From: Cristatella mucedo
Taxonomy: Eukaryota; Bryozoa; Phylactolaemata; Cristatellidae
Assembly (NCBI GenBank): GCA_009760855.2
Contig: WPIO01000004.1
Coordinates: 10,347,501 to 10,411,500 of the forward strand
DNA: 64,000 nt
Direction: 5' to 3'
Below the pieces are notes generated by a model that worked only from the letters and a program-made list of their open reading frames with translations, ran no database searches and was not told where the DNA came from. Positions 20,719 to 33,570 of this stretch are shown here, piece by piece; within the stretch, counting starts at the first letter, position 1; each line of letters begins with the position of its first letter. A program made the position numbers and the translations under genes.

Positions 20719-22299
20719 GACTAATCTCTGCGTCCTCATTGGCGATCGGCGGTTTTCGTTGCACATATTCAGAAGGTCATCGCATACGATCCAGGTCCAA
20801 AATCATGTAGTCGTTTAATCCAAACAGTGTCCATTATGTTGTCCAATGACTAATGATCGTGCTGATTGCGTAATTTCTTGAGCGAAGAAATTTGAGGATC
20901 GGAAAGTGGCAGAGTTAGAACAAGCGTTTGAGAAATTTATTTAAACTTACAGTTATCCATGCATCTCTGGAAGCCACTTTTAAAGCTCATTGGTAGGAAT
21001 TCGTTTCTCGTACGGTGCTATAGAAAAGACTTGTCCGTGGTGTTATTAATTATGCATATTCAAATGCATTCATATGCAAATTCAGTGCATCTTACCAACC
21101 AGTGGTTCTACTAACCAGTAGCCCTGAGTAGCTGCTTGAATGCATCATTTCATGCTTGCCTGCAATGATGCGTTTGCGCTAGTCATTGACCCTTGTTTAT
21201 TGCTTTTCTTGCAGCAGACAGTTTAAGGCATCTGGGTAGAAACTTGATCTTCTTAGGTCGCTCTACAAACTACTTATTACCATTATCGTTATTACTGACG
21301 ATGTGCAAGACTCAAGCGTAATTGAGAAAAAATGAGAACGACGCAAACAGTAATAACATCGAGTACCAAAAGATGACATTCTGAAAAGTAAGCATTCTAA
21401 ATCAGCCAGGTTTACGACTGCCGAGATATTTATCATTCGCGGCTGCTGAACTATAGCTTCTTGAAACCAGGTTATGTGATAATCCCTGGTTAGGCAGCAT
21501 AGAAGCCGATGGCCTCGTACGATGGCGGGCAGTTTTCAGCGGTCTAGTGGTTGAGCGCGCGAGCTGCTTTCGAGCTCGGAGACCCAGCAAGAGACGGGAG
21601 CTCTGGACGCGCATGCGAGAGCTGCCGTCTCTCTGGGGCGCTACGGCCGGTGCTGAATGCCTGCAACAGCCCTCCGCCGCCGCGTTAGAAAGGACTGCTC
21701 TACGCGTACGGATAATAATGGACTCGCTATCTTAAGGTGGATCGACACTCGTCGCTGTTGCCGCATTCAGTTACTTCCGCTTGTAGGCACGCCTGCGTGC
21801 GCGGGGTTGCGCCTGCAAGTCACCAGCCGCAACTCCAAGGCGCAGGGCGTCGCAGGCCGATATTTGTCGCGTGTCGCGAACTGACTAGTGAGTACCATTA
21901 CGAGCGCTGCGTTTGCGGCGCGGCTCTGTCCGTTCGCGGAAGCTGCCACGGCCCGTTTGTCATAACTCTGGAGATTATTTTCAGCGATAAGTGATTAGTC
22001 ATTCACTTTACAATTTAATTTAAAACTAATCAATGTATCTTATCTCCTAATGACATGCAACCACGTTCAAGGTGCCCGGTCTTCTAGCCGCCCGCGTACA
22101 GGCATTAAAGACGATAGAAGTTCGAAGACAAGTTTTAGACGTGCCAAAGAGCATTTCCGAGCCCAGTTTTCGAAGATAACTTAGTGACCTTGCGGCCACG
22201 GTCGTGCGTGCGGGCTAGAAAGAGCCTCTACGCAGCCGCAGCCGCTGCCGGAAGCGCGAGCGGCGGCGGCGGCTGCGGCTCCACCTACAGCTCAGCGCA

Positions 22300-22300
<1 letters not shown>
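20719..22300. other. Gene-free stretch
   Basis: The sequence is AT-rich to about 21500, then more GC-rich. A tRNA-like fragment (GGTCTAGTGGTTGAGCG) near 21540 may be a SINE head remnant. No gene is supported. Confidence 0.4.

Positions 22301-22370
<70 letters not shown>
22301..22370. repeat. (CCG)23 trinucleotide repeat
   Basis: About 23 uninterrupted CCG units, with open frames on both strands that are explained by the repeat alone. Confidence 0.95.
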
Positions 22371-22918
22371 TAATCCGCATCTTGCCCGCCACATAGCGCG
22401 CTGCACCCAAACGACATCCGCTCCTCGGGATCGGTCGACCTCGGCGATTCTAAGGCGGCATTATGAGCCAGCGGCCAGCTCGACCGCGTCGTGACCGACA
22501 GCGCGTGGGCATGCGGAGCGAGATTCTGCTCCGACGGACTGACGCTAGCGTCACAAGCTGGGTCGCTGAGTTGGCGACGAAGGGATCGGGCGTTAAAGAT
22601 ATCAGCATTAGAAGCGCAGCGATAAAATGGCATGTAAATACTGTGCGGGAGTGGGTAACTAGCTAGCTATCGCGACAGACAGACAGAGCACGAGTTCACG
22701 CTAGTTTGTTTGGCGCTCGTGCGCGTGCGCGGGCGCGAGCGCATGAAGAGCTCGCGCCGCGTGCCCTAGCATGGCTTCGCTCCAACGACTTACTGCTTCC
22801 TTTCGGCATACTGCGATCATCTTATCTATCGTATAATCTCTCAAATGAGCTAGCCAAAAAGACTCGGTTGTTAGAATTCCTTGACGCAAAAACACATTGA
22901 ATATGTAGCTGATAGTTT

Positions 22919-22922
<4 letters not shown>

Positions 22923-23012
<90 letters not shown>
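22923..23012. repeat. (GA)45 microsatellite
   Basis: Ninety bases of perfect GA dinucleotide repeat. Confidence 0.95.
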
Positions 23013-23015
<3 letters not shown>

Positions 23016-24059
23016 ACAACGTGTACATGCAGGCAAAATATGGGCTTCGTGGATCTGGACACAAATGCTTTTTTTAATTAAGTGATTGTTCTCGCTTTTT
23101 TCCTTAAGGTTATACCTGACGATTCAATTGAGCTTTCCTCTGCCGGGCGGATGTGGCACTTACGGGGGCGTGAGTTTACGAATAGGTGACGCTCAGATCA
23201 AGCCGGACTGTTACGGACGGCGGAAAAAGTTGCGAGATTGTATCCCGACACTGTTGGCCAAATTCCTCAACTTTTTGCTTTTAGACGAAGGTCAGCGTAA
23301 GATCGCTACAAGGTCACGGCACTCGAATCGACTAATCTTGGAATCGAAGGACGCAGGAAGATTCAGAGATAAAAGCCTCGTTTGCACGTCAATAAGGATA
23401 AACTCCATAAGAAGGAGAAGAAAAGCGAGGGGGGTGTCACCACTTCGTGGCCTCACACTCCAACTCAGTTAACGAGAGAGAAAAGCAAGCGCCCGGACGA
23501 GTCCATAGGAAGGGGTTGCAGTGCAAGAGGAGCAAGGCTTTTGCTTTGCTGAAACGGCAGATGCAGCGTAAAGTCAAAGCGAAAAGTACGTAAAGCGAAT
23601 GAGCTATTAAAAAATTCGGTAAGGAGCGTCGTTCGCGTTCTAGAATAACTTGCTTGTTGCAGCTTAATCGTTCTAGCTGGGTAAAGTATTCCTGCAGGCG
23701 ATTCGTAACAACTTGGTACAAACTGCCATTACGCGCTCGAGAGAGGGATACATTTCGAGATACGAAAAACCCGCTTGCGCCTCTAAAGGGAGAGATTTCA
23801 ATGAAGTTGCTATGCGCTCGACGTCTGCAACGATTTTTTGCAAGCACCGCCTTCAACGGGTTTACGCAAGAAGACAGCGGAAGACTCTCGAAAGTCGAGC
23901 CCAGGGCCAAGAAGTTGGCCCGGCTCAGGTTGTACGACGTCTCAGTGGATAAGCGCGATGCTTGCTGCTGCTGCTGCGCCGGCAGCCGCAGCCTGTTGGG
24001 CAGCGCTCTCAGGACCCTTCTTGCCGACGCAGCTGCAAATGGGTGACCTCGAATATGAG
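23013..24059. other. Gene-free stretch
   Basis: Short frames on both strands lack recognised domains, paralogues or splice context. A (TGC)n run lies near 23960. No gene is supported. Confidence 0.4.
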
Positions 24060-24065
24060 ATATAC

Positions 24066-24110
<45 letters not shown>
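24060..24110. repeat. (TA)n microsatellite
   Basis: About 45 bases of TA dinucleotides, followed by a short GA-rich stretch at 24112-24145. Confidence 0.95.
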
Positions 24111-24760
24111 TGAGACAGAGGGAGAGAGACAGAGAGGGAGAGAGTACTTTGATGATTCGTCAGCCCTTACTCGATCGAGGCCAACGATGTAGGTGCAGCC
24201 TGTGGAGTCATTCAGTCCTGCTCGCAGCCAGTCATCTACCGGAAATGCTTAGCGGCTTCCTCACAAGTCCGGCGAGAGGCCGTAGGCCAAGGCGTAGGCG
24301 ACGGATCGGTGCGCCGGTTTCCCGAACGTATTTCGCCTGCGCGCAACAGAAATCGACCAACCAAGTCGGACAACGGTGGGGCGACTTTCCTGCTCGGAAG
24401 AAGACGGAGCGAGAACTGACTCGACCGCCGCTGCGACGTCACCCGATCGCGATCCTGTGACGCGTGCGTTGACGAGTGGGACGCTGCGGCTGCCGCCACC
24501 GCCGCCGCCGCCGCCGCCGCGCTGCCCTAAGTGAACGCTCTCCTTCAGCCCTTCCGCCAAGAGTTCGTTGCGCGGAAGCTCGCGCTCTCCGAAAGGTCGC
24601 GGCCGACGATGGCTGCTCGAGCTCCTCGCCAATGGATGCGGCTTCTTCCGGCCGCCAGCTTCCAGCTTCCTAGCTTCCGGCGTGTGCCGGTACACGAGCG
24701 CGACAAGTCCCAGGCGTTTTGTAGAACGCGCGCGCAAGACGTACATCCGTTTAGCCAGCC

Positions 24761-24934
24761 GCTGGCGACTGGGCGTTCGACAGCGCTCGACGGCGGCGGC
24801 GGATGTGGCGTCAGCGGGGGGGGGGGGTCGGGTCGGCGGGAAGCGGCGCTGGCGACTGGGCGTTCGACAGCGCTCGGCGGCAGCGGTGGATGTGACGTCA
24901 GTGGGGATATGGGAAGCGCCGCTGACGACAGGCC
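24761..24934. repeat. Two-copy tandem duplication, period 87 bp, GC-rich
   Basis: GCTGGCGACTGGGCGTTCGA occurs at 24761 and again at 24848, followed in each case by CAGCGCTCG, a GGCGG run and a TGNCGTCAG motif. The second copy contains the exact CRE palindrome TGACGTCA at 24893-24900. The surrounding 24.2-25.0 kb is GC-rich, with uninformative frames on both strands. Confidence 0.7.
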
Positions 24935-25019
24935 GCTTGAAGCTGGCGACATTGAGACGCTTGTCCAGATGCCCGCGACGATGTCTTGCCCATGACATCG
25001 AAGCTGCGTGAATAAGAGC

Positions 25020-27490
25020 GCCGCGCCGACGAACTACGTACGACTCAGCGGCGGCGAACAAATGCGGCTACTTGGGTCGCGACTCGCAAGGAGGCTGGTT
25101 GACTAGTCGACGGTATCGCCTTAAGTGGACCGCAATTGCGTGATTTAAATCAATACTAATGCTCCCTGCGGGAATAGTCAGGTGCATTAAAAATTGCGTG
25201 CCCAGTTTTTTCTTCAAGAACAGCTTGTGCGACCTGCGGCTTAAAGGAAAGTTATTTCTGTCGTAAGAGCTTGCTTGAGCCCAATCGATGCGCGACGAGT
25301 GTTTGCCGTTTGAAAGCAGACTAGAGCAAACTTCGATCAGCGCCGAACAAATAGCTGCCTATACACGCGGCCGTTTCGAGACCTGGCGTGTGCGTGGGAG
25401 TGCGTCAGCCTTCTTCACACCATACGCAAGGTTAGTCGTGTTCTCATTTCTTTCTTTAATTCCAGCCGGACTCTGACGCTTGCAAGTACATCGATATTAA
25501 GCGGGGGGGGGGGCAAAGAAAAGAAAAGCGCAGGTATGCGCAAGTGCCGCGTTCAGGAACGCTAACCTGTGCCCGTCCGTTGCAATCGCTTAAGCTGCAT
25601 CGCATATGCAAGAAATGTTCGACGTTCATGTATCGACACATTTAGAATAAAAGGCACGCAACTAAAAACTACATCTGCCGCTAGTAAAGAATCCGACGAG
25701 CTCTGACCTTGAACTTGCGCTGCACGCCTTGCCCGTGCGATGGCAGAGCGTATCGGGCGGAGCTACAACAACGTGACCAATCAGGAGAGGCCTCGCTCAC
25801 GGTGCGGTCCTGGAGCGGACATAATATGGTTGACAATAAACGTGGTCTGTTCATTACGATGCATCTTATCATTACAGCAGGCTTTTCTCAGCATGGCAGT
25901 TGAGATGATCTTGCATTGCTAAGCCTCTTGTGTAGATAGAAACGAACGCTTCGCTGGACGCGAGTCCAGCGGAGCGAAGCTCCCCGTTGCCGCGGCCCAC
26001 GCGACTCCGACGTGTCTCCACTTTCGTTGTCTTGGACGAGGGCAAAGGCGATATCGTTTGCAGAGCAGCGCTCTTTCGGAGCGCAAAATTATCCCACTCG
26101 CTGTCGTCCAGTCGCAGCAGGACGTCGGGTTTTCAGCTCTCGCCGACAGCTACTGGACGTATCGACATTTTTTCTATTCTTCGCTCTGAAATCGCTGGAA
26201 AGCGCTACGGCGCTAAGTAAGCCTAACTGACAGAGTTCATCCTAATTGACTGTTCAGTCAATTTGTATTCGATCAATTCATATCCGGCTTTTCATATCCT
26301 TTTAATAAATAACCGGCTTTTTTAGGCTTCCCCGCGACGCCGGTGAGACAGGTGAGTGTTGCTCACCTACTGCAGCCACTGAGGAATATAAATAATGGAT
26401 GGCCTTTTTATTATGACGCGGTCCTCGTTAGGTGCGAACTTGCTCAAGTTCCATGACCAACTGCGCGTGTGTGCGATTCCTTGTACTGCTGAAGTACCCT
26501 CGTTTCCAGAATCAAGTGCTGTAGACTCCGAATTGCAGTTTGTGATTAGACATGCGGACTATGCTAGAAACTAGGAAGTCATTTTTGATAGCCGGTTTCG
26601 CAGCCGTAACATGCTAGTTCTGTCACCTGGATCTACTCAGGCGTGCATCATCGTCCATATTTGTACAGTTTTTTAACAGTTTATTGATTTAAGCGCAGCA
26701 AAGACATTTTGACTCTTTGAGCTTATGATTAGCAGGCAAATCACGAAGCTCCGGCATGGCATAGGTTAATTCAGGTTCAACGTTTTTCGAGATGCTAAGA
26801 ATTAATCTTGCTGACACACACACCCCCGTTGCCACACTATTGTGACAGTGAGCCAAAGTCAGGCACTAATGTTGTGGCATGTCTCTTTCTTAGGAATATG
26901 GAAACCAAATGCTGAGTCCATTCAGTTTAAATTATTCCTCACATTTACAAAAATTTTTCTATCTTTTGAGATTGCAGCGTCATATAAGCGCTATTGGCAG
27001 CCAACAGCGGATTAGCGATCTAGCATTGTTTGAGAGTAAAAAAACCCGTATAATTTTCTTGTTCGCTTTAATACGTAGAAGAGTTCAGCTAACGAGGACT
27101 GAGGCAAATTAGAAAATCCCAAGTTAATGCGATCGGCATAGGCCACGGTAATAAGCAAAATTCGAAGGACAAGGCCAAGCTGAAAGCTAACCACGTGACT
27201 CGTACTACGGGACTCACGAGCGCTGTTGGAGGTTCCGTGTCAAAGCGGTGCAGCAGTTTTAAGGCAAAGAAACTTTCACTCACATCTTAAGCCAGCGAAC
27301 AGAACAAAACCTTGAGCTTAGGACACACAGTGGCATGTTCAAAAAATAGACATCTAGATCACTAGCAGCCTTATCGGTCTCCGAGCTTAGAAAATGGCTG
27401 TGCCTTTGGTAACTATTGTAGGTCTCTGAGAAACGAACAATGAGCAACACTTAAAATAAGTGCCCCTGGAATACTCTAAGCAGCCCAGGT
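25020..27490. other. Gene-free stretch
   Basis: Mixed to AT-rich unique sequence with short G runs near 25504. No gene, RNA gene or recognised repeat family is visible. Confidence 0.4.
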
Positions 27491-27491
27491 C

Positions 27492-27660
27492 TGTGAGAAT
27501 AGCCTAGGAAGTAAGGTGCTTGCTCTTCGCGACCGAGGTCGTGAGTTCGAATCCTGCAGTGGGCGACCCTTCGGATCCTTAACTGCAAGCGGTGGCGATA
27601 GCTGTTACGTCTACACTGCCCCTAAACAAATGAGGCTGTTAAATCGGCTATGATTTTTAT
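27492..27660 (+). mobile_element. SINE B
   Basis: The tRNA-like head GTAAGGTGCTTGCTCTTCGC is followed by GTGAGTTCGAATCCTGC (a good B box), AACTGCAAGCGGTGGCGATAG and the ending AAACAAATGAGGCTGTTAAA. Confidence 0.8.
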
Positions 27661-27785
27661 AATGAATGAGGGGTTGCATGTACAGTTAGACTGCTTCCTA
27701 TTGCTGAAGCTTTGACCGTGGCCCGGGTCATCCTCAGTGACCCCGCCGTAGGGCAGTCTTTGTGTACGTGCATTTCGTGCATATA

Positions 27786-28172
<387 letters not shown>

Positions 28173-28294
28173 TATACACATAGTAGCATAAAATTAATGA
28201 GAGCTTCTTACACTGGTAGTGCTGTGCGTTGCTGTTCGGCCCTACACAGCCTAGAGTTTGGGGTGGACACCAAAAGAAAACTGTCCTCTTTAAA

Positions 28295-29690
28295 CTTAAA
28301 CTGCTCTCCTCCGTGTTAGCAATGACATTTTATGCGGCAAAGATGACAGAAATGTTACTGCCCTAGCTCTACTAAATCTATCAGCTGCCTTCGATACCAT
28401 TGATCACGATGTCCTACTTGAACGATTGAGAACAACGAGCTGTCTGGCTGATGAGGCACTGGCGTGGTTTTAATAATACTTGCCTGATCGTGTTCAATCC
28501 GTGTCGTGTGAGGGTCAGGTCTCACACACGAGACGGGTCACCTGTGGAGTCCCTCAAGGGTCCGTCCTCGGTCCGTTGGTCTTCTTCATTTATGCTCAAA
28601 CCCTGGGAAAAGCGATTGAGGCCCATGGAATATGATGTCGCTTTTATGCTGACGATCCTCAACTGTATTTGCCATTCAAACCGTTGAGATCTGCTGCAGC
28701 AACTGATAAACTGAATGCTTGAATTGCCGACATTCGATCCTGGATGTCGGAAAATTTCCTGATACCTAATGACAAAAAATTGATCTGCTGTTCATAGGAC
28801 ACCCTAAGTGTGTGGCTGGATTAGAAAGCTTTTCTAATAGGCGATGCTTTTGTGCGATCATCACCACGTGCTCGAAATTTAAATGTCGTTTTCGACAGCT
28901 GCCTCAATTTTAAAAGCTTCACTCAGAAGACTGCTTCGACAGCTAGCCATCACGTTTGATCCCTATCTAAGATAAGGAGCTGTCTTCCACGGTGGCTTGC
29001 AAAAAATTTAACTAGCTCCTTGGTTTTGTCTTGGCTTGATTATTGCAAATCTCTTTTGGCTGGGTTACCAAAGAAAGCAACAGGGCTACTGCAGCTGGCT
29101 ATGAATGTGACTGCAAGGCTAGTTTTCAAGTCCCAGAGGTTTGACCTCGTGTCTCCTTTGCTAAAAAAGCCAAGATGGCTACCGGTTGATCAACGGATAC
29201 CGAGCAAAGTTCTTACCCTGACCCAAAAGGCCCGCCACGGCTTGGCTCCTCCATAACTAGCTGACTTTCTGCACCAGTTTCAGCCTCTTAGTGCCCTCAG
29301 GTCCTGTATGGACAATAAATTAGCTGTTCTATTCCTCCACTTAAAGACCGTCAGCGACAGAAGCTTTAGCTCTGCAGGTCCTAGACTGTGGAACTCGCTT
29401 CAACAATTCTTACGCAACTACAACTACTCTCCTGCTCCGATTATGGCTCATCCTTTTCAGCGGTCCTGAGCTACTACTTCCATGATACTCACTACCTCAA
29501 CTGGTCTCCTGACTCTACCATGCTTCCCACTTTCTCTTTGTTGAGCGAGACAAAGTCTGTTAGCTACCGAATGCGTACTGAAAGCCGCTCAGGCTGTGAG
29601 TTCGCTAAAAAAAACTCTCGTGAGTAGCACTCACAGTCTTTTTGGCTTTGTGGAGTTGCAGATGGAGATACATTAAATTACATTACAGCA
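28295..29690 (+). mobile_element. Degraded L2/CR1-like LINE, reverse-transcriptase part to 3' end
   Basis: Frames broken by stops and shifts spell reverse-transcriptase motifs in order: NLSAAFDTIDHDVLLERL (about 28365-28430), CGVPQGSVLGPLVFF (about 28540), a damaged ADD-QLYLPF (about 28650), IRSWMSENFL (about 28735), LDYCKSLLAGLPKKA (29035) and KPRWLPVDQRI (29170), then a C-terminal GPRLWNSL (29385). The 3' UTR matches the antisense copies at 8577, 33960 and 61650, and ends in a short ACATT-type tail near 29675. The 5' end, including any endonuclease, is missing. This is a dead element; L2/CR1 placement rests on motif resemblance. Confidence 0.8.
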
Positions 29691-30096
29691 GCACAGCGTA
29701 TTTATTCATACGCCTTGACTGAAATGCCGCCAGCCCGAAACTCTACCAACAGAAATCACCTGTTGTAGTTAAATCAGGGGTCGGTAGATGTGGAGAGTTC
29801 CCATTAGATTTTTTGGCATGCATTAGAAATTTGTGAAAATTCTCCGATCATTCTGCTGACTTTACCAGGCAACGTACTGCACTGGAGCACATGGCTTCCG
29901 ACGAAGCAATGCTGACGACGAAAAAGTGCAAGAGGAAAACGTAACTAGTAACTAGTATTTCTGCTGCATCTGGCGTAAAAAAAAATAACATTTTCCGTGT
30001 CGCACTCGTTGCATGTAGCAAGCAAAGTTAAGGTGCCGAGCTTGGCACCACGAGTACCGTATATGCCCGCCGCAGAGTTGACTATTAAAAACATAA

Positions 30097-30213
30097 ACGC
30101 TGATTTAACAGCCTCCTTTTGTTAAGCGGCAGAAAAGCCTTTACGGCTATCCCCCACCGCTTGCAACTGCAATTAAGGATCGCCCACCACAGGATTCAGA
30201 CCCACGAACTATT
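30097..30213 (-). mobile_element. SINE B, antisense
   Basis: The reverse-complement pattern is GCTGATTTAACAGCC, AAAGCCTTTACGGCTATC, CCACCGCTTGCAACTGC and CACCACAGGATTC. The tRNA-like head is truncated. Confidence 0.7.
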
Positions 30214-30214
30214 A

Positions 30215-31330
30215 TCAGAAGAGCTAAGCATGACGTCATTCATCCTGCAGGTTGTGTTCGTATGATGCAGTCGACAGTAACGCGGATAGCTACTACGAAA
30301 CCATCAGCATCCTCAGCTTTTAGCCAGTTTGCTCTGGATCTGTTTGAAGGCTTCGTTCAAGCAGAAACTATTCTTGAAGGCTAAAAAAAATTTGACAGCT
30401 TCCTTAGAAATTACGTGAACTAGGAAGCTGCTGTGCCAGCCCACTCGCATCTACACACTACGTACCGTTGCTACTAGCTGGCTATACAGTGACCATCGAG
30501 CAGCACGTCTGCCGGAAGCGTAAGCATGTAGCAATTGACTACGCTATGGACCGTTGCGAGGCAGCTACTTTAGCGATTTTAGCTTGGAGTGTTGGATGGC
30601 CTCCAAATAAGTTCTTATAATAAGTTCTTGACACTTCTGGAAGATTTTAGCTATACTACTGTATCTCAAGCGTTGAAATAATCATCAATGAGTTTGGCAT
30701 TGATTTCTGTGAAGTGCTAGCGTTTGTGACCGACTGAGCAAGCCATTCGAAAAAAGCCTTCGCGATGTTTTTGAAATACAGAAAACCTCACTAAGTTCAT
30801 GTAGCATTCTTGGCGCACTTATTGAAATCCGTTTCTAGAGATATTCCGCTATTCACTACAGGATTTGAACCATCTCGCATGCCTTGAAAAGAACATGTTT
30901 AACCCTACCCTAGAATGTCGAAGGCAATCTTAATTAGGAATTCATGCATTCGACAGTCATGCATCCGACACCATCGCGAGCTCTGCAGCACACGTACAAA
31001 ACACTCGGAATTCGCGCTCGCACGCCAGAATGATTTCAATCCACCTATTTCCGCTCGGAGGCAATTGTCCGGCGAGTCACTGCTTAAATAGACGGTCAGC
31101 AGTGAACTTGCGTGCCATGCAGCGCCTTAAGTCGCCACGAGGCGCTTGACGCCGTCTCGGTTAGCCGCAACGCCCTCGGACTAAGAGCCGGACCCACGTC
31201 CTCGTTTTTGCTCTGCCAAACATCGCCGCGCTCTCTGCGGCGACACCAGGGGAGTAGTTAGTAGTACACGCCTCGCGCAGCCGCTACCGGCGCGCAGCCG
31301 CTACCGCGTAGCGGCCGTTGGCCACTCGCG
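30215..31330. other. Gene-free stretch
   Basis: Unique AT-rich sequence that becomes GC-rich after 31070. A short duplication of CGCGCAGCCGCTACCG lies at 31275-31306. No gene is seen. Confidence 0.4.
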
Positions 31331-31336
31331 CGGACA

Positions 31337-31435
31337 CAATCACGTGATACGATCACGCGCGGATACGATCACGTGACGCGATCACGGGACACGATCGCGT
31401 GCCGAGCGCCGATCGATCGGCGCTCGGCACGCGAT
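31337..31435. repeat. 42-bp perfect palindrome (31394-31435) preceded by CACGTG-containing repeats
   Basis: Bases 31394-31414 are followed directly, with no spacer, by their exact reverse complement at 31415-31435, centred on the GATCGATC core. Just upstream, a degenerate repeat of GATACGATCACGTGA type spans 31337-31393 and holds two ATCACGTGA sites (E-box CACGTG) plus mutated versions. The element lies about 700 bp beyond the stop codon of the kinase gene. Confidence 0.85.
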
Positions 31436-32129
31436 AGGCGATCGGCACGACGTCTCGCGCCGCTACGACACACAAGCAGGCTGGCTGCGCGTGGAAGTCG
31501 CGTGCGTTGTTTATCATACGAAAATAAACAGAAAGGAGGCACAATCGTTGAGCGTAAAGTACGGAAACGTCAGGGGCATGAACGTAGCAGAGCGTGAGCC
31601 GACTATCGAAGTTGTCTCCTCTTCCGCTCGCATCCTCTTTTCTCGCGCGCCATTTTCATATTTGTTACCACTCCTACGCGGGCCGTCCGTCGGCAGACGG
31701 CTTTGGTGAAGACCAGCGTGCGGGCGACGCAGCGCGGTAGGCGCCGTTAGAAACGGAAACCGGGGGGGGGGATTAGCTCGGGCGCGAATACGCTCCCGAA
31801 GACGGCGACCGAGAAGGAAAAAATCGCGAAGAGGCAAGACTTTCGCACCTCCTCGCGGGTGCTCGTCGAGACGCGTCGGTCGCCTGAGCGCATTCATGGA
31901 ATCGCTCGGACGAGTTTGGCGCTGTGCTCCGTTGCATAGAAAGCACGTTCAGCGCGATGCTTCGGCGGCCACCAGCGCGCTCCCGCTCTGCCTGCGCCAC
32001 CGCCGCTCTCCCGATGCAGAGCTCGGCGGCTGCCGAAAGCACGGCGCTGCGAGAGACGGCGCAGCCGCCTTCGTTTCTGCCGCCGACCCGGCGGCGGCTC
32101 GCGCTCGCGAGCAGCCCGGGTCGGCCGTC

Positions 32130-32942
32130 CTAAAGGACGACGCACATTTTCGACGGCCGCTTGTCGCCCTTTCGGTCGGCGCCGCCGCCGCCGCGAGCGC
32201 CCGCCGCCGACGCGACGCCGTACTTGTGGCCGGCGCCGCCGCCGGCGGGCAGCGGCGCGCTGCCGAAGCCGCGGCCGCCGCCTTCGCCGGTGTCGGCCGC
32301 GAGGTGCGGGTACTTGCGCTTCTGAATGCGATGCAGCACGATGCGGTAGACGCCGGTGACGCTGCTGTGCACGTCCTTGCCCTCGGCCTCGCTGCGCACG
32401 ACGCTCGCAGTGATGCCGAGCTCGAGCAGGGCGCGCGTCGTCTCGCGCTCGTCCTCGCCGCTCGACGCGAGCGCCGCGGCCGGGTCGAGCTCGAACTGGT
32501 GTAGCGAGCACGGCGCTGCGACGCCGGCCAGCCAGCCGCAGCTGCGCACGTCTGCGAGCGTCAGGCGCTCGGCCGGCAGGCGGCGCAGCACGCCGCGAAC
32601 GATCTCGCCGCACGGCTCCGACACGTACGGCGGTATGGCGTAGGTGCCGTCGAGGATGCAGCGCTTCAGCTTGCCGACCGTGTCGGCGCGGAACGGCGTC
32701 ACGCCGGTCACCATGAAGTAGAGCATGACGCCGAGCGCCCACACGTCCACCGAGCGCCCCTCGTAGTAGTCGTCCTTGAACAGCTCGGGCGCGGCGTACG
32801 GTGGCGAGCCGCAGAACGTCGTCAGGCGCTCGAGCGGCGGACTGTACGTGCTAAAGCCAAAGTCGCCGACCTTGACCGTGTTCGGACCGCAGTACAGGAC
32901 GTTCTCGGCCTTCAGGTCGCGATGGATGATGTTCCTCTCGTG
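32130..32942 (-). CDS. NIM1K: NIM1-like serine/threonine kinase, exon 3 (catalytic loop to C-terminus)
   Basis: The acceptor GTTGCAG precedes 32942 on the minus strand and the exon reads in phase 0. It carries the rest of the kinase domain: catalytic loop HRDLKAEN (Asp168), DFG (Asp186), activation loop [14 protein letters not shown] with Thr201 at the site phosphorylated by LKB1 in AMPK-related kinases, [16 protein letters not shown], and a tail with [18 protein letters not shown], which strongly resembles vertebrate NIM1. A Gly-rich stretch (about residues 375-420) follows. The protein ends in CVVL, a CaaX-type motif. The stop is at 32132-32130. I found no AATAAA on this strand close downstream. 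Confidence 0.93.
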   Translation of the reverse strand, partial: HERNIIHRDLKAENVLYCGPNTVKVGDFGFSTYSPPLERLTTFCGSPPYAAPELFKDDYYEGRSVDVWALGVMLYFMVTGVTPFRADTVGKLKRCILDGTYAIPPYVSEPCGEIVRGVLRRLPAERLTLADVRSCGWLAGVAAPCSLHQFELDPAAALASSGEDERETTRALLELGITASVVRSEAEGKDVHSSVTGVYRIVLHRIQKRKYPHLAADTGEGGGRGFGSAPLPAGGGAGHKYGVASAAGARGGGGADRKGDKRPSKMCVVL

Positions 32943-33364
32943 CTGCAACGCCGCCGCCAGAGCGGTTCGCGCTGCCGCCGCCTCTGGATTTCTCCGCCTC
33001 CGCCGCGCACGCGCAAAAACATGCGACGCGATCGCATCCCCGAGCTCGGTCCGCCGCGCTGGCAGGCGATCGTCGCCGGATCGCCGCGCGGCTCCGGTGT
33101 CGCGGAGGGCGCTGGACAAGGTGGAAATAAAAAAGGATTAGAGCGACGCGGCATTTATCGGCGGTATATTGCTTATTAGCAACATTCTTTCCCCTAGGCT
33201 AAAATAGTTTGTTCGGTTTTTTAGAATATTCCCCTTATACAAAGACTCCAGTAGGCTTGCTTGAGCTTCTGGGCCGGCCGCAACTCGCTACCACCCCTAC
33301 GCGGCGCGTAACGCCTTAGTAACTTCGGACCATTCACGAAAGCGATGTTACTGCTAGAGCCAGG

Positions 33365-33495
33365 GAATAAGGAACAGACTGAGGAAAGAAGAAACGGAAG
33401 GAAAGGAGAGACAGAGGAAGGAAGGAAAGGAGAGACATAGGAAGGAAGGACAGGAGAGACAGAGGAAGGAAGGAACGGGAGAAAAGGAGACGCTG
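33365..33495. repeat. Purine-rich GGAAGGAAGG minisatellite
   Basis: Repeats of GAGAGACAGAGGAAGGAAGGA with period of about 30 give an almost pure purine plus strand. It lies in intron 2 of the kinase gene. Confidence 0.75.
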
Positions 33496-33570
33496 AGAGT
33501 GGGCAGGCAGAGAAAGCCAGAGAAGCAGCCAGCCAATTCTGCGAATCAGCACAAAGTCGCTGGAGTGCGG

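Noticed and set aside
24261-25061. 266-codon minus frame with a repeated segment
   Set aside because: The internal repeat comes from the 87-bp DNA duplication; other frames on both strands are equally open, and no domain is seen.
32943-33119. Upstream extension of the kinase exon 3 frame
   Set aside because: The open frame continues past a good splice acceptor into sequence that does not match kinases. Exon 2 joins exactly at 32942 and restores the catalytic loop.
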